Shown piece by piece: positions 1 through 9,606 of a DNA stretch of 64,000 nucleotides (the first letter of the stretch is position 1; every line of letters starts with the position of its first letter). Both the position numbers and the translations under genes were made by a program. The notes beneath the pieces were generated by a model. The model did not search any database. It saw only the letters and a list, made by a program, of their open reading frames with translations, and was not told the origin of the DNA. The stretch lies in assembly GCA_000508965.1 (NCBI GenBank), contig BAHV02000008.1, positions 1 to 64,000 on the forward strand, written 5' to 3'. This DNA comes from Dielma sp000508965. Lineage in GTDB: Bacteria; Bacillota_I; Bacilli_A; Erysipelotrichales; Erysipelotrichaceae.

Positions 1-49
1 TTTTTTTATGAAAGTTTTTATGTTATAATAGCATCGCAATGTCAGTATT

Positions 50-125
50 GGGGTTTTAGCTCAGCTGGGAGAGCGCTACGCTGGCAGCGTAGAGGTCAGG
101 GGTTCGAGCCCCCTAAGCTCCACCA
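50..125 (+). tRNA. tRNA-Ala (anticodon GGC), CCA encoded
   Basis: A complete cloverleaf folds from position 50. The 7-bp acceptor stem pairs GGGGTTT with AAGCTCC. It has a D arm, an anticodon stem CTACG/CGTAG around the loop CTGGCAG (anticodon GGC), a T arm with TTCGAGC, and an encoded CCA end. GGC reads GCC/GCT alanine codons. It stands alone and is followed at once by an intrinsic terminator. Confidence 0.96.
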
Positions 126-135
126 ATATACGAAT

Positions 136-160
136 AAACGCCTTTTATAGGCGTTTTTAT
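136..160 (+). terminator. Intrinsic terminator of tRNA-Ala
   Basis: A 7-bp stem AAACGCC/GGCGTTT with a 7-nt loop is followed by a T-rich tail. The tmRNA gene at 49.8 kb is followed by an almost identical hairpin. Confidence 0.88.
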
Positions 161-201
161 TTTATCAGAGAAAACTACCGGCTTAGCCGGGTGTCATTTT
201 T

Positions 202-1779
202 TTACTTTTGTTCCGCAACTGAGTAGAGGAAAGTACCGCCTTTACTTAGAGTGAAGATTGTCAGTTTTTCACTATCATTGTCCTGATTATTGAAGTCAGG
301 CATTTCTTGCGGCATTTCACCTCCGCTTTCAGGCGGCTCCTTCATATCGCCGTCTGGTTTTTCCATTCGATTTTCATCCCTTCCGCCATCAGGCTGTTTC
401 GGCTCGTCCTCATTCATGCCCTCTGGTTTCATACCCAAGCCGCCATGCCCCATGCCGCGTCCGCCGCTTGGGCTGTATTCAAGCTGGGCAGTAATGTCTG
501 CATCACTGATCATCGTATAAATACTGCCATTTAATTCACCGGTAACAGAAGCTGCCTTCGCAGCCGTATAATCACCCTCGGCAAGCTGATCTGAAGAATA
601 GACTAAGACTGTGTAATCATTAACTGCATTGAAGGCCGCAGCAGCTTCATTTTCACTGCTTTTTAATACGATGAGATCCTCTTGATGCTGTTTTTCATTG
701 AAATTGAATACAATAAAATTCTGTGTTGACTCTGCCGCGATTTCATCATACATATTGCCGCTTGCCAGCAAAGTGCCGCCATTGATATAAATACCTAAAT
801 CTGAATCAACACCGCTGTCCATGCTTGATGGGTTAGCGGATGCGATAATTGTGCCGCCGTTAATTACGATCCAGCCGTTTGAATCAATACCGTCACCCTC
901 ATCGCCGCTGCCGGCATCACAGGTGATTGTACCGCCGTTGACTGTGATAACAGAAATATTGTCTTCATTGGCATTAAGGGAATCATCCGCTGAGTTGACA
1001 GTTATTACACCGCCATTAATAGTAAGATGCCTGTAAGTTTCAATACCTTCATTATCCGCATTAACAGTCAGCTGACCATTGCTCTTTTCTTCACCATTTA
1101 TATTCATGGAAACCTTAGATTCGACGGCACCGTCAAATTTATATTTTTTATTAGTAGTTCCTTCTTTGTAAATCTTTGCGACATGTGAACCATTAATTAC
1201 ATTGACTGAATCGTCAGCCAGTATCAAATTAAAACCGGCATCCGAAGTATCGACATCCTTATTTGGTGCAGCTGCTGACTCTGCGCTGCATTCATAAGCA
1301 TTCAACGCGACAATTGCACTGCTGACCGTACTGGTAAGATTGACATTGTTTAACGTCAGATTTACAACTGCCTCTGGATTCTCGTTCGCATCCTCACCCA
1401 AGTCGATTAAGATCTGGCCGTAGCTGAGTGATCCGCTGACAGAATAATTACCCGGCTCTGTAATAGTAACGACCGTATGCTTAGCTGCTTCTTCAGCACT
1501 GTGTTCATCGGCCGCTGATCCTTCACCATAGCTTTCATCCCTGCCTTCCTCATAATAAATAATATCATTGCTGACATAGACCTTGCTGCTGCTGTCAGTT
1601 GAGGCGGCCTGGCCGTCTACCAGTACACCCTCATCAGCAAGCGTGATAACCGTACCATCAAAGCTGTTATCAGTTTGGTTGGAATCTGTATTGGTATTTG
1701 CTGAGCTGCAGCCACTGAGCGTACCTGCTAATGCACCGGCAATCAGCCATGCAGTCAGTCTTTGTTTTGTTGAATTCAT
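202..1779 (-). CDS. Carbohydrate-binding lipoprotein, Cthe_2159-like (DUF4353) beta-helix
   Basis: A secreted lipoprotein of 525 residues, probably held on the outer face of the membrane. The signal peptide ends in a lipobox (LSGC, Cys about residue 24). The middle carries repeated turns of the type INGGTI or VNGGTI followed by Asp/Asn-rich loops, the right-handed beta-helix pattern of the Cthe_2159/DUF4353 family. Known members bind acidic polysaccharide such as pectate. The region from about 430 to 500 is rich in Gly, Pro, Asp and Glu and looks like a flexible linker. The start has an AAAGGATG ribosome site just upstream. The gene is monocistronic, facing left toward the tRNA. The family call is firm, but the ligand is unknown. 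Confidence 0.85.
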   Translation of the reverse strand: MNSTKQRLTAWLIAGALAGTLSGCSSANTNTDSNQTDNSFDGTVITLADEGVLVDGQAASTDSSSKVYVSNDIIYYEEGRDESYGEGSAADEHSAEEAAKHTVVTITEPGNYSVSGSLSYGQILIDLGEDANENPEAVVNLTLNNVNLTSTVSSAIVALNAYECSAESAAAPNKDVDTSDAGFNLILADDSVNVINGSHVAKIYKEGTTNKKYKFDGAVESKVSMNINGEEKSNGQLTVNADNEGIETYRHLTINGGVITVNSADDSLNANEDNISVITVNGGTITCDAGSGDEGDGIDSNGWIVINGGTIIASANPSSMDSGVDSDLGIYINGGTLLASGNMYDEIAAESTQNFIVFNFNEKQHQEDLIVLKSSENEAAAAFNAVNDYTVLVYSSDQLAEGDYTAAKAASVTGELNGSIYTMISDADITAQLEYSPSGGRGMGHGGLGMKPEGMNEDEPKQPDGGRDENRMEKPDGDMKEPPESGGEMPQEMPDFNNQDNDSEKLTIFTLSKGGTFLYSVAEQK

Positions 1780-1916
1780 GAAATTTCATCCTTTCTTGCG
1801 TTGAACTGAAGTATAGCGAAGCAATATGTGCAACAGGTGATGAATAAATGAAAATTATGTGGGTTATGACTATAAAATGAGCGTAACCGGGAAGGCTAAA
1901 GACAAGGAGGCAAACT

Positions 1917-2138
1917 ATGCAACATAAAACTAATGAACATAAAGGATTTAATAAGCAGCAAAAGGCAGGCTTGTTTGGTTTCATTCTAGGAGCTTTCATT
2001 CTCAGCCCTTTGGTCAAGGATGCGGCGGCGGATCTTCTTGGTATGCATAATTATCCGGTTTTCGCTTTTGTTTTAGGCTGTGTCACTCTATTCATGCTGC
2101 CGCTGCTGATCGATACTTTCAGTCCATCACAGCACTGA
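1917..2138 (+). CDS. Small two-span membrane protein, unknown function
   Basis: 73 residues with a polar, Lys-rich N-terminus and two hydrophobic segments (about 19-35 and 45-66), so probably a two-span inner-membrane protein. A clear AAGGAGG lies 6 nt before the ATG, which supports translation. It sits alone between the divergent lipoprotein gene and the phosphoglucomutase gene. I do not recognise a family. Confidence 0.65.
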   Translation: MQHKTNEHKGFNKQQKAGLFGFILGAFILSPLVKDAAADLLGMHNYPVFAFVLGCVTLFMLPLLIDTFSPSQH

Positions 2139-2256
2139 TTTCAGTTGTTTTGATCGTTCATTATAAGATTTCGTAAGCTCTTACAAAAAAGTGCATTTTC
2201 AACAGATTTTTTATGTGGTTTGTTGTATAATTGATGTAGATTGAGGAGGAAATCTT

Positions 2257-3951
2257 ATGATTGAAGAAAAGTATAATAAGTGGGTGAATCATCCTAATAT
2301 CGATCCGGCATTAAAAGCTGAATTGCTGGCAATGGATGAAAAACAGAAAGTGGATGCTTTCTATACAAACATTGAATTTGGCACAGCGGGTATGCGCGGT
2401 CTGCTGGGGGCTGGAACAAATCGCATCAATTTACATACGATCCGTAAGGCAAATACCGGTTTTGCTCAATATATCACGGCTAATGGTGAAGCGGCAATGC
2501 AGCGCGGGGTAGCCATCGGCTATGATAATCGTCATATGTCTTATGAATTTGCAATGGATTCTGCTAAAGTATTGGCTTCTTATAACATTCGTTCTTATGT
2601 CTTTGAAAGCCTGCGGCCGACCCCTGAGTTAAGCTTTGCAGTTCGGACATTAAACTGCTTCGGCGGCATCATGGTAACGGCTTCTCATAATCCTAAAGAA
2701 TATAACGGCTATAAGCTGTATGATGAAAAAGGCTGTCAATTGATTCCTGATTTAGCGAAACAAGTCATCGATCGTGTTAATGCGGTTGAAGATGAATTGG
2801 CAATCAGAGTGGATCTGACACCGGAACAGGAAAAGCTGATCACGGTAATCGGCAAAGAGATCGATGAACAATATTATGCCAAGGTATTAGGCATTCAATT
2901 AAATCCAGAGGTTAAAAAAACTGATGTGAAAATAATTTTCACACCGCAGCATGGCACAGCGAATATCCCTGTAAAAGAAGTATTTACCCGTGCCGGTTAT
3001 CAGTTCGTACCGGTTGAGGAACAATGCACACCTGATCCTGATTTTTCTAACACACCGACGCCGAATCCTGAAGAAACCGCTTCTTATAATTTAGCGTTAG
3101 AGTATGCCAAACGTGAAGATGCTGATATCGTGCTGAGCTGCGATCCAGATGCTGACCGCATGGGTGTGGCAGTGAAGCATCATGGCGATTACGTTTTACT
3201 GACCGGTAATCAGAGCGGTTCTGTATTGATTGAGTACATCTTATCACAATTAAAGGCCAAGGGAAAAATGCCTGCAAATCCAGTGATGTTTAATACGGTT
3301 GTTACCAGTGATCTCGGTGAAAAAATTGCGGCTAAGTATGGCGTAGAAACAGAGAAAACGCTGACTGGTTTTAAATTCATCGGTGAAAAGGTAGCTAAAT
3401 ATGAGCTTACTCATGAAAAAGAATATGTATTTGGTTATGAGGAAAGCTATGGTTCACTGATTTCACCATTTGTCCGCGATAAAGATGCGCCACAGGCTTG
3501 TCTGATGCTTGCGGAAGCGGCCTGCTTCTATAAGGCACAAGGTAAGACTTTAGTGGATGTTCTGGATGGTTTGTATGAAGAACTGGGCACTTATCAGGAG
3601 AGTCAGACCTCGATTACGCTGGCAGGTAAAGAGGGTGCTGAGCGAATCAAAGAAATCATCGCTACCTTTAGAAATGAAGCGCCGGAAGAAATCGGCGGCT
3701 TAAAAGTCATTGCCAGTGAAGACTACGGCTGTTTGAAACGCTATGAGAACGGCAGTGAACAGGCATTGATCGGCTTTACGAAGTCAGATGTATTAAAATT
3801 CTATCTTGAAGACGGCAGTTGGATTGCCGTGCGGCCAAGCGGCACTGAACCAAAGTGTAAATTCTACTATTGTGTCCGCGGTACCAGCAAAGAGAATGCG
3901 AAGGAAAAGACAGAGATTCTGCAGGCTGCCATGAAAAAAGCCATCGAATAG
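2257..3951 (+). CDS. pgcA: Phospho-sugar mutase (phosphoglucomutase, PgcA type)
   Basis: Interconverts glucose 6-phosphate and glucose 1-phosphate in the cytoplasm, the branch point into glycogen synthesis. At 564 residues it has the usual length of the alpha-D-phosphohexomutase family found in Bacillota. The active-site phosphoserine loop TASHNP lies near residue 140, the metal-binding loop DPDADRMG near 297, and the sugar-specificity loop GYEESYG near 390. The phosphate-binding RPSGTEPK is near the C-terminus. A strong GAGGAGG ribosome site precedes the ATG, and TATAAT at 2226-2231 is a likely -10 element. It lies directly upstream of glgB, which fits a role in glycogen metabolism. A phosphomannomutase side activity is possible. 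Confidence 0.93.
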   Translation: MIEEKYNKWVNHPNIDPALKAELLAMDEKQKVDAFYTNIEFGTAGMRGLLGAGTNRINLHTIRKANTGFAQYITANGEAAMQRGVAIGYDNRHMSYEFAMDSAKVLASYNIRSYVFESLRPTPELSFAVRTLNCFGGIMVTASHNPKEYNGYKLYDEKGCQLIPDLAKQVIDRVNAVEDELAIRVDLTPEQEKLITVIGKEIDEQYYAKVLGIQLNPEVKKTDVKIIFTPQHGTANIPVKEVFTRAGYQFVPVEEQCTPDPDFSNTPTPNPEETASYNLALEYAKREDADIVLSCDPDADRMGVAVKHHGDYVLLTGNQSGSVLIEYILSQLKAKGKMPANPVMFNTVVTSDLGEKIAAKYGVETEKTLTGFKFIGEKVAKYELTHEKEYVFGYEESYGSLISPFVRDKDAPQACLMLAEAACFYKAQGKTLVDVLDGLYEELGTYQESQTSITLAGKEGAERIKEIIATFRNEAPEEIGGLKVIASEDYGCLKRYENGSEQALIGFTKSDVLKFYLEDGSWIAVRPSGTEPKCKFYYCVRGTSKENAKEKTEILQAAMKKAIE

Positions 3952-3974
3952 CTGACTTATTATGACTGATAGTC

Positions 3975-4006
3975 AAAGCCTGAATTATTCAGGCTTTTTC
4001 TTTTTT
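3975..4006 (+). terminator. Intrinsic terminator after phosphoglucomutase gene
   Basis: A perfect 10-bp stem AAAGCCTGAA/TTCAGGCTTT with a 3-nt loop, followed by a T-rich run. Confidence 0.9.
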
Positions 4007-4070
4007 AAAAAGCTTTCAGAATAGTCTGAAATAGAGTAAAATAAGGATATATGAAATGGGGTAAATGATT

Positions 4071-5951
4071 ATGAAAAAATCATCATTAGAACAATTTTAT
4101 AACGGCATGAGCTTAAACGCTTATGAGTATTTTGGCGCGCATTGTATTGAAAAAGGCGGACTGAAGGGTGTCATGTTCCGTACTTATGCGCCGCATGCAA
4201 GAGATATTTCTGTCATTGGTGAGTTTAATGACTGGCAGGGGACCAAAATGAAACGCGTTGATGCCAAGGGTGTCTATGAAGTATTTATACCGCGAGCCAG
4301 ACGCGGTCAAATGTATAAGCTACGTGTTCATCAGGCAACGGGCCGTATTGTTGATAAGGCAGATCCCTATGCTTTTTACAGTGAACTCAGACCGAATACG
4401 GCAAGTGTTATTGAAGAGGTTCACCGCAATATATTCACCGATGATGAATGGATGAAAAAACGCACTAAGAATTTTGATCAGCCAGTCAGCATCTATGAGG
4501 TACATATCGGATCATGGAAAAAACCGGATGAAGACAATGTTTGGTATACCTATGATGAAATTGGCGACGATTTGATTAAATATGCCAAGAAGGTCGGCTA
4601 TACTCACCTTGAACTGATGCCGCTGAATGAATATCCGTTTGATGGCTCATGGGGTTATCAGTGCAGCGGTTATTTCTCAGCAACCAGCCGCTATGGAACA
4701 GTGGAACAGCTGATGCGTTTTATTAATAAATGTCATCGGCATGATCTGGGTGTCATTATCGATTTTGTACCGGTACACTTTGTAAAGGATGACTATACAC
4801 TCGGCTATTTTGACGGCACACCGCTTTATGAATATGAAAAAGGTGAAGATGCCAACAGTCAATGGGGCACCAGTAACTTTAACCTCAGCCGTGAAGAGGT
4901 ACGCTCTTTCCTGATGTCAGCAGCTAATTTCTGGTTAGAGGTGTATCATGTAGACGGTTTGCGCATGGATGCCATCAGCAATATTATATATTGGCATGGC
5001 AATAAGGATAAGGGTGAAAATAAGGGCGCTTTGGATTTCATTAAGCGCTTGAATTATCATTTGTCAGAAAAGCATCCAACTTGTATGCTGATTGCAGAGG
5101 ATTCAAGTGATTTTCCTAAGGTTACCAAACCAACGGTTGACGGGGGCTTGGGCTTTGATTATAAATGGGATCTTGGCTGGATGCATGATACTTTGAAATA
5201 TTTTGAACTTGATCCCGTCTATCGTCAGTATCATCATAATCAGCTGACCTTCTCAATGGCTTATTTTTATTCAGAAAAATTCATGATGCCATTCTCACAT
5301 GATGAAGTAGTCCATGGCAAGCATACGATTATTGATAAGATTTGGGGAACTTATGAACAGAAGTTTGCGCAATGCAGGGCCTTATACACCTATATGTTTA
5401 CGCATCCGGGCAAGAAGCTGAATTTCATGGGAAATGAAATTGCGCAGTTCAGAGAATGGGATGAAAATCGTGAAAATGACTGGTTCCTTCTTGATTATCC
5501 GATTCATGATGCATTCTTAAAATTCTTTACCGATCTGCATAAGCTGATGCGCAAATACCCGGCGATGTATGAGCTGGACTATCAAGGTGAAGGCTTCAGA
5601 TGGATTGATGCTGATAATAAATCACAGAATGTTTTTGTTTATACCCGGCGCAATAAGGATCAGAAATTCCTTGTCGTGCTGAATCTGTCACCGAATCATT
5701 ATGATAATTTCTGTATCGGTTTGGAAAATAAGGGAAGCATTAAGGAGATCTTAAATAGTGATCAGGATATTTACGGCGGCAGCGGACTTGTTAATCCAAA
5801 GGCAATCCGTACGCATAATGAGCCGTATAACTTCCTGCCTTATTCAGTAAGAATCGATCTGGCTCCGTTTGCCGGTGCTGTTTTTGAGATCAAGGAAAGT
5901 GCTGTAAAGGCGGAAAAGGCGAAAGCAGCCGGTACCAAAGCGGTAAAATAA
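4071..5951 (+). CDS. glgB: 1,4-alpha-glucan branching enzyme
   Basis: Makes the alpha-1,6 branches of glycogen by cutting and transferring alpha-1,4 chains. The N-terminal CBM48 beta-sandwich (about 15-105) has the FNDWQG signature. The GH13 barrel follows, with nucleophile Asp in GLRMDA (about 299), acid/base Glu in IAEDSS (about 342) and SHDEVVHG (about 409). A C-terminal beta domain is followed by a short Lys/Ala-rich tail. Of two in-frame ATGs six bases apart, the second (4071) is better spaced from the GGGG at 4058-4061, so I start there. It precedes glgP after about 110 bp. Confidence 0.95.
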   Translation: MKKSSLEQFYNGMSLNAYEYFGAHCIEKGGLKGVMFRTYAPHARDISVIGEFNDWQGTKMKRVDAKGVYEVFIPRARRGQMYKLRVHQATGRIVDKADPYAFYSELRPNTASVIEEVHRNIFTDDEWMKKRTKNFDQPVSIYEVHIGSWKKPDEDNVWYTYDEIGDDLIKYAKKVGYTHLELMPLNEYPFDGSWGYQCSGYFSATSRYGTVEQLMRFINKCHRHDLGVIIDFVPVHFVKDDYTLGYFDGTPLYEYEKGEDANSQWGTSNFNLSREEVRSFLMSAANFWLEVYHVDGLRMDAISNIIYWHGNKDKGENKGALDFIKRLNYHLSEKHPTCMLIAEDSSDFPKVTKPTVDGGLGFDYKWDLGWMHDTLKYFELDPVYRQYHHNQLTFSMAYFYSEKFMMPFSHDEVVHGKHTIIDKIWGTYEQKFAQCRALYTYMFTHPGKKLNFMGNEIAQFREWDENRENDWFLLDYPIHDAFLKFFTDLHKLMRKYPAMYELDYQGEGFRWIDADNKSQNVFVYTRRNKDQKFLVVLNLSPNHYDNFCIGLENKGSIKEILNSDQDIYGGSGLVNPKAIRTHNEPYNFLPYSVRIDLAPFAGAVFEIKESAVKAEKAKAAGTKAVK

Positions 5952-6059
5952 GAATAAAATAGTGTAAATAATAGCATGTTAAGGGTTACATTGGCTACTA
6001 TTATTAGGTTATTTATGCTAAAATCTATGTGGCTTTATGGAAAAAGAGGGAACTAAAAA

Positions 6060-8477
6060 ATGTATATTGATAAATTTAAGAACAAAGAAGAGTTCAAAGA
6101 AGAGTTTAAACGAAGAATTATTGAGAAATATGGCCGTTCAATCGAACAAGCTCATGTTACTGAAAAGTACATGGTGCTGGGAACGATGGTTCGTGACTAT
6201 GCGTCAGTTAACTGGAAGGCGAGCAAGGAGGAGATTGCCCGTGTTGAAGGAAAACAGATGTATTATTTCTCCATGGAGTTTTTAATTGGCAGACTGCTGA
6301 CAAGCAATCTGATGAATCTGGGTATTTATGATATCGTTAAAGAAGGTCTGGCTGATCTTGGTCTTGATATTAATAAACTTGAAGATATGGAAAGCGATGC
6401 TGGTTTAGGAAATGGCGGTCTTGGCCGTCTTGCGGCTTGTTTTCTCGATTCGCTGGCTTCATTAAACTATGCTGGACACGGCAACTGTATCCGTTATGAA
6501 TATGGTTTATTTAAGCAGAAGATTATTGATGGCAAGCAGGTAGAAGTGCCTGATCAGTGGCTGCGTTTAGGAAATGTTTGGGAAGTCCGCAAACCAAAGC
6601 ACAGCGTGGATGTGAAATTCTGGGGACATATTGAAATGTCAATGGATGAACACGGCAAAGCACGCATTAATCATGCTGACGCGCATGTCATCAGAGCTGT
6701 GCCTTATGATATGGAAGTCATCGGTTATGACACGAAGCTGACAAATACACTGCGTCTGTGGAGTGCTGAACCGGCAGAAGATGCCAGCAATTCACAGGGC
6801 TTCTCGGAATATATTCGTGAAGTTAATGAAATCAATCAGAATGTATATCCTGATGATTCAACGGAAGCCGGCCGTTACCTGCGTTTAAAACAACAATATT
6901 TCTTTGTATCAGCCGGCTTAACAGCAATGATCAAGGCCCATCTGCGCGTATATCCTACCTTGGATAATCTGGCGGATAAGAATTGTGTTCAGCTGAATGA
7001 TACCCATCCGGTATTGGCTATTCCAGAAATGATGCGTCTTTTAATGGACGATTATCTGTATGAATGGGATGATGCATGGCGGATTACGACGGAGACTATG
7101 GCTTATACCAATCATACAGTACTTGCGGAAGCCCTTGAAAAATGGCCGATTCAGTTTATTCAAACTATGCTGCCGCGTATTTATATGATTATTGAGGAAA
7201 TCAATAAGCGCTATATTTATGCATTAAATCATGTATACTACCGTCCGGATCTGATTAATGATACAGCAATTATTAAAGACGGTCAGGTGCATATGGCTAA
7301 TCTTGCAATTATCGGTTCTCATTCAATCAATGGTGTAGCGAAGCTGCATACGCAGATTTTAGTCAAGGATGTATTTAAGAATTATTATGCAATTATGCCT
7401 GAGAAGTTTAATAATAAGACAAACGGCATCACACATCGCCGCTGGCTTGTTTATTCTAACCCACAGCTGACAGAACTTTTAAAGGATACGATCGGTGATT
7501 CCTTCATCAAGCATCCGCAGGATCTAGTTAAGCTGATGGATCATATCGATGATGTGAAGCTTCAGCAGCGTTTCTTAGAAGTGAAGATGGAAAGAAAACA
7601 GATTTTGGCAGATTATATTAAAAAGAATGTCGGCATTGAGGTTGATGTTAATTCGATTTTTGATGTGCAGGCAAAACGTCTGCATGCCTATAAGCGTCAG
7701 CTTTTGAATGTAATGCATATTATTTATCTGTATCAGCGAATGAAGGCAGACAGCAGCTTCAGAATCTATCCGCGTACATTTATTTTTGCGGCTAAGGCAG
7801 CCCCGGCTTATCACTTTGCGAAAAAGGTTATCGAATTGATTAATTCAATCGCGGCTATGGTAAATAACGATCCGGAAATCAACCGCTATATGAAGGTTGT
7901 CTTTATTCCTAATTACAGTGTATCAATTGCGGAAATTCTGATGAATGCCGCTGATGTATCGGAACAAATTTCGACGGCCGGCAAGGAAGCCAGTGGTACC
8001 GGCAACATGAAATTTATGATGAACGGAGCAATTACACTGGGAACGCTTGACGGTGCAAATGTGGAAATTGTTGAACGTGTCGGGTATGAAAATGCGGAAA
8101 TCTTCGGTTTGCGTGCTGAAGAGGTTGAAGAGATCAAGCGTGCTAATTCATACCATGTTTGGGACTACTACAATACTCATGAAACGCTGAAGCGAATCGT
8201 CGACAGCTTTATTGACGGTACATGGTCCCAGAATAAGGATGAATTCAAACTAATCTATGATGAGTTGATGTTTAAAAATGATGAATATCTGCTGTTGGCA
8301 GATTTTGATGAATATGAAAAAGCCCAGGCTAATATCCGCAAGCGTTATGAAGACCGCAGCGGCTGGGCTAGAATGTGTCTGCTGAATATTGCTCAGTCAG
8401 GCTATTTCTCATCAGACCGTACAATTGAAGAATATGTCAGAGATATTTGGCATATTGAAAAAATTAACGTGAAGTGA
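6060..8477 (+). CDS. glgP: Glycogen/starch/alpha-glucan phosphorylase
   Basis: Releases glucose 1-phosphate from non-reducing ends of glycogen using phosphate and pyridoxal phosphate. 805 residues of GT35 with the expected motifs: GNGGLGRLAACFLDS (about 119-133), NGITHRRWL, KRLHAYKRQ, and the PLP-lysine region EASGTGNMKFMMNG with the Schiff-base Lys near 652. AAAGAGGG lies 9 nt before the ATG. A likely extended -10 (TGCTAAAAT) lies upstream, so it may have its own promoter as well as read-through from glgB. Together with the mutase and pullulanase it forms the glycogen breakdown side of this region. Confidence 0.96.
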   Translation: MYIDKFKNKEEFKEEFKRRIIEKYGRSIEQAHVTEKYMVLGTMVRDYASVNWKASKEEIARVEGKQMYYFSMEFLIGRLLTSNLMNLGIYDIVKEGLADLGLDINKLEDMESDAGLGNGGLGRLAACFLDSLASLNYAGHGNCIRYEYGLFKQKIIDGKQVEVPDQWLRLGNVWEVRKPKHSVDVKFWGHIEMSMDEHGKARINHADAHVIRAVPYDMEVIGYDTKLTNTLRLWSAEPAEDASNSQGFSEYIREVNEINQNVYPDDSTEAGRYLRLKQQYFFVSAGLTAMIKAHLRVYPTLDNLADKNCVQLNDTHPVLAIPEMMRLLMDDYLYEWDDAWRITTETMAYTNHTVLAEALEKWPIQFIQTMLPRIYMIIEEINKRYIYALNHVYYRPDLINDTAIIKDGQVHMANLAIIGSHSINGVAKLHTQILVKDVFKNYYAIMPEKFNNKTNGITHRRWLVYSNPQLTELLKDTIGDSFIKHPQDLVKLMDHIDDVKLQQRFLEVKMERKQILADYIKKNVGIEVDVNSIFDVQAKRLHAYKRQLLNVMHIIYLYQRMKADSSFRIYPRTFIFAAKAAPAYHFAKKVIELINSIAAMVNNDPEINRYMKVVFIPNYSVSIAEILMNAADVSEQISTAGKEASGTGNMKFMMNGAITLGTLDGANVEIVERVGYENAEIFGLRAEEVEEIKRANSYHVWDYYNTHETLKRIVDSFIDGTWSQNKDEFKLIYDELMFKNDEYLLLADFDEYEKAQANIRKRYEDRSGWARMCLLNIAQSGYFSSDRTIEEYVRDIWHIEKINVK

Positions 8478-8483
8478 TCGAAG

Positions 8484-8520
8484 AAAAGCGATGTTTCAGA
8501 TAAGCTGAGACACGCTTTTT
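8484..8520 (+). terminator. Intrinsic terminator after glgP
   Basis: AAAAGCG pairs with CGCTTTT and, past a one-base bulge, TGTTTCAG pairs with CTGAGACA (one G-T pair). A T run follows. Confidence 0.85.
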
Positions 8521-8765
8521 ATTGTTTATGCAATTTAGCGCAAGATAAAACACTTATTTGTTATATGGACTTAAGATGGCCGTTGTATTCAAGTGCTTAC
8601 AAAACAGTGAGATAAATCATAGGTAATGTGTAAATTACAGCTTTTAATTTTTATATTTATATATGAAACTTCACTGTTTCTAATAATATGGAACTAAATC
8701 AATTGTGGATACTTAGAATTTACTGCAAACGAATTATATTTCATGTATCATATCATAAATGGGCT

Positions 8766-8794
8766 TTGACAACGATATAAAAATAAGATAGTAT
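8766..8794 (+). promoter_or_regulatory. Consensus sigma-A promoter facing a broken gene
   Basis: TTGACA (8766-8771), a 17-bp spacer and TAGTAT (8789-8794). It points right but the next open frame runs left, ending at 8828. It is probably the promoter of the secreted-protein gene whose 5' part now appears inverted. The rest of 8521-8827 is AT-rich and shows no gene I can support. Confidence 0.55.
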
Positions 8795-8827
8795 TTAAGT
8801 ATGAAAGAGCTTACATTCATTACTAAG

Positions 8828-9187
8828 TTAAAAACTATTTATTGGGGGTTGACGAAAGGTAAAGTAGATTTTCAAAAAAAGTGTTAAAAAAGCACAGAAA
8901 GTTGTTTCCGACAAACTGCCAGATGTATCTACAACATAAGATCGAAGGGTATACATATATGATATTTCATCATAAACAATTGGTGCATCCATTAATAATC
9001 GTGGCTTATCTTCATAATAAATTTCCTCTATAAATTCTACATTTCCAATTTCAACTATGTTTTGGCTAGCCAAAACATAGTTATTTAAGTCAAGGTCAGG
9101 TTTATGAGGATTTTCTCGTGCATTTACAGTGACAAAATTTAACAAAAATACAAAAATAACTATTATAAAATTGGTTACTTTTTTCAT
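8828..9187 (-). pseudogene. Signal-peptide fragment of a secreted protein, apparently inverted
   Basis: 119 codons starting with a clean signal peptide (Lys-Lys, a hydrophobic core of about 17, then VNA cleavage) followed by an acidic extracellular stretch. The last 25 or so codons are Phe/Leu-rich and do not resemble the rest, as if the frame ran into foreign or out-of-frame DNA. There is no convincing ribosome site. On the opposite strand, beginning about 20 bp beyond its start codon, lies the C-terminal part of a secreted protein that has no start of its own. The simplest reading is one gene split by inversion of about 0.4 kb. It could instead be a short intact secreted protein. Confidence 0.45.
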
Positions 9188-9210
9188 ATAATCACTCTAA
9201 TCATATTAGT

Positions 9211-9570
9211 TATGCATTTAAAATCAAAGGCACGATTGATTATACGAAATATACTTCAACTATAAATAAAAATGCAACTTATTACAAAATTACTAAATTG
9301 TCGTTTGAGGTAGTAGAATTAGAAAGTCCTGTTACTATGGTTAGCACAACATTAACTATTACTAACAATGGTATGACAGATAGCGCAGGTGTTTCATACG
9401 AAACTACATCGAAAAATCTTGGTTCTGCTCATTCTGGTTCACTAAATGGAGTATCTTCATGGAAACCAACATATTCTTTCGAGAATGAAAATGTAGCAGG
9501 ACGCATTGAATTTACTGTTAAGAGAGGTACAGGCAGTTATAGTAGCTCTTGGTATCGAAAAGTTGATTAA
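9211..9570 (+). pseudogene. Start-less C-terminal fragment of a secreted beta-rich protein
   Basis: The frame is open from the stop at 9166-9168 to 9570, but has no ATG near its beginning and no ribosome site. Only a TTG at 9298 could start it, and it lies inside what reads as continuous protein (Thr/Tyr/Asn/Ser-rich beta strands such as KIKGTIDYTKYTS). The composition is typical of a secreted or surface protein. It belongs plausibly with the signal-peptide fragment on the opposite strand (8828-9187) and with the orphan promoter at 8766. Function is unknown. Confidence 0.5.
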
Positions 9571-9606
9571 ATATATTTGGAATTATCATTACAAAGGGGG
9601 AAGTAT

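Noticed and set aside
1670..2017. 115-codon leftward frame covering the start of the beta-helix lipoprotein
   Set aside because: Overlaps two better-supported genes in other frames and has no ribosome site.
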